From the NCBI GenBank assembly GCA_009903905.1, contig WYEI01000158.1, positions 1-5,798 of the forward strand: 5,798 nucleotides of DNA, given 5' to 3'. This stretch comes from Pyrobaculum sp. Its GTDB lineage: Archaea > Thermoproteota > Thermoprotei > Thermoproteales > Thermoproteaceae. Position 1 is the first letter of the stretch; each line of letters starts with the position of its first letter. The position numbers and the translations under genes are program-made. The notes beneath the pieces were generated by a model. It did no database searches, was not told where the DNA came from, and saw only the letters and a list, made by a program, of their open reading frames with translations. Positions 5,674 to 5,798 of the stretch are shown one piece after another.

Positions 5674-5798
5674 CTACGCCGGCATCGGGCCGAGCCCTAT
5701 CTTCCTCCTGTATTCGCCGTACGTCTCCATGACTTTTTCGTGCCACCTGTCTAGGCCTTCTGGGCTCTTGGGGTAGTCCAGGTACATGTCCCCTATCT
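5674..5798 (-). CDS. C-terminal end of an unidentified protein, minus strand, partial
   Basis: Read on the minus strand, the frame is open from the window's right edge for 40 codons and stops at TAG (complement of 5674-5676). The peptide contains YLDYPKSPEGLDRWHEKV followed by METYGEYRRKIGLGPMPA at the end. Its mix of aromatic, Lys, Glu and Asp residues and varied codons looks like real protein, unlike the Arg/Ala/Pro-rich translations of the other frames here. The pattern suggests a closing amphipathic helix with a short proline-containing tail. It appears cytoplasmic; I cannot name the family from this piece. The gene converges on the membrane-protein gene, whose stop is 265 bases away. Confidence 0.65.
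   Translation of the reverse strand, partial: IGDMYLDYPKSPEGLDRWHEKVMETYGEYRRKIGLGPMPA

Noticed and set aside
5560..5690. tRNA, RNase P RNA or box C/D sRNA
   Set aside because: I looked for a T-arm (GGTTCRA-type loop), RNase P P4 sequences and paired C/D boxes at proper spacing on both strands and found none.
5463..5754. Two plus-strand open frames of 83-89 codons near the right end
   Set aside because: Both become Arg/Ala/Pro/Gly-rich in the 78% GC block and run antisense over the minus-strand gene tail; only the first 30 or so codons of the GTG-5463 frame look protein-like.
1..5798. CRISPR array, insertion sequence or integrase attachment site
   Set aside because: No regularly spaced repeats, transposase or integrase genes, terminal inverted repeats or tRNA fragments are visible.

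Overview
The window looks like a GC-rich hyperthermophilic crenarchaeon of the Thermoproteales, most likely Pyrobaculum or a close relative. Four things point there: the tail of an HSL-type esterase that resembles the Pyrobaculum calidifontis enzyme as I remember it; heavy use of AGG/AGA for arginine; TTG, GTG and ATG start codons without Shine-Dalgarno sites; and T/A-rich TATA-like boxes about 24-27 bases before two starts, as expected for leaderless archaeal transcripts. This assignment is from memory and pattern, not from a search.

Layout from left to right: (1) 1-276, the C-terminal third of an alpha/beta-hydrolase esterase. (2) 368-835, a small helical protein with eight cysteines and no recognised family. 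(3) 961-2367 and 2358-3179, a two-gene module: a gamma-class (TaqI-like) N6-adenine DNA methyltransferase, then a protein with a degenerate PD-(D/E)XK nuclease core. The two genes overlap by 10 bases and are best read as a Type II restriction-modification system. (4) 3291-5408, a 705-residue secreted-then-membrane-anchored protein with about ten membrane spans and two related soluble segments, of unknown function. (5) 5409-5673, a gene-poor stretch whose right half is extremely GC-rich and can form hairpins. (6) 5674-5798 on the minus strand, the last 40 codons of a gene that enters from the right.

The methyltransferase and nuclease would work as a pair: the first protects host DNA at a site and the second cuts unmethylated DNA. 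One strong promoter just before 961 appears to serve both genes, so methylase is made first and nuclease follows by translational coupling. The nuclease is unusual because the usual E-x-K catalytic motif reads N-V-R. The large membrane protein has its own promoter, and nothing in its sequence ties it to the restriction-modification pair beyond position. Base composition swings strongly: about 70% GC in a 120-base sample of the methylase, about 25% GC in a membrane-span block of the large protein, and about 78% GC in the intergenic block after it.
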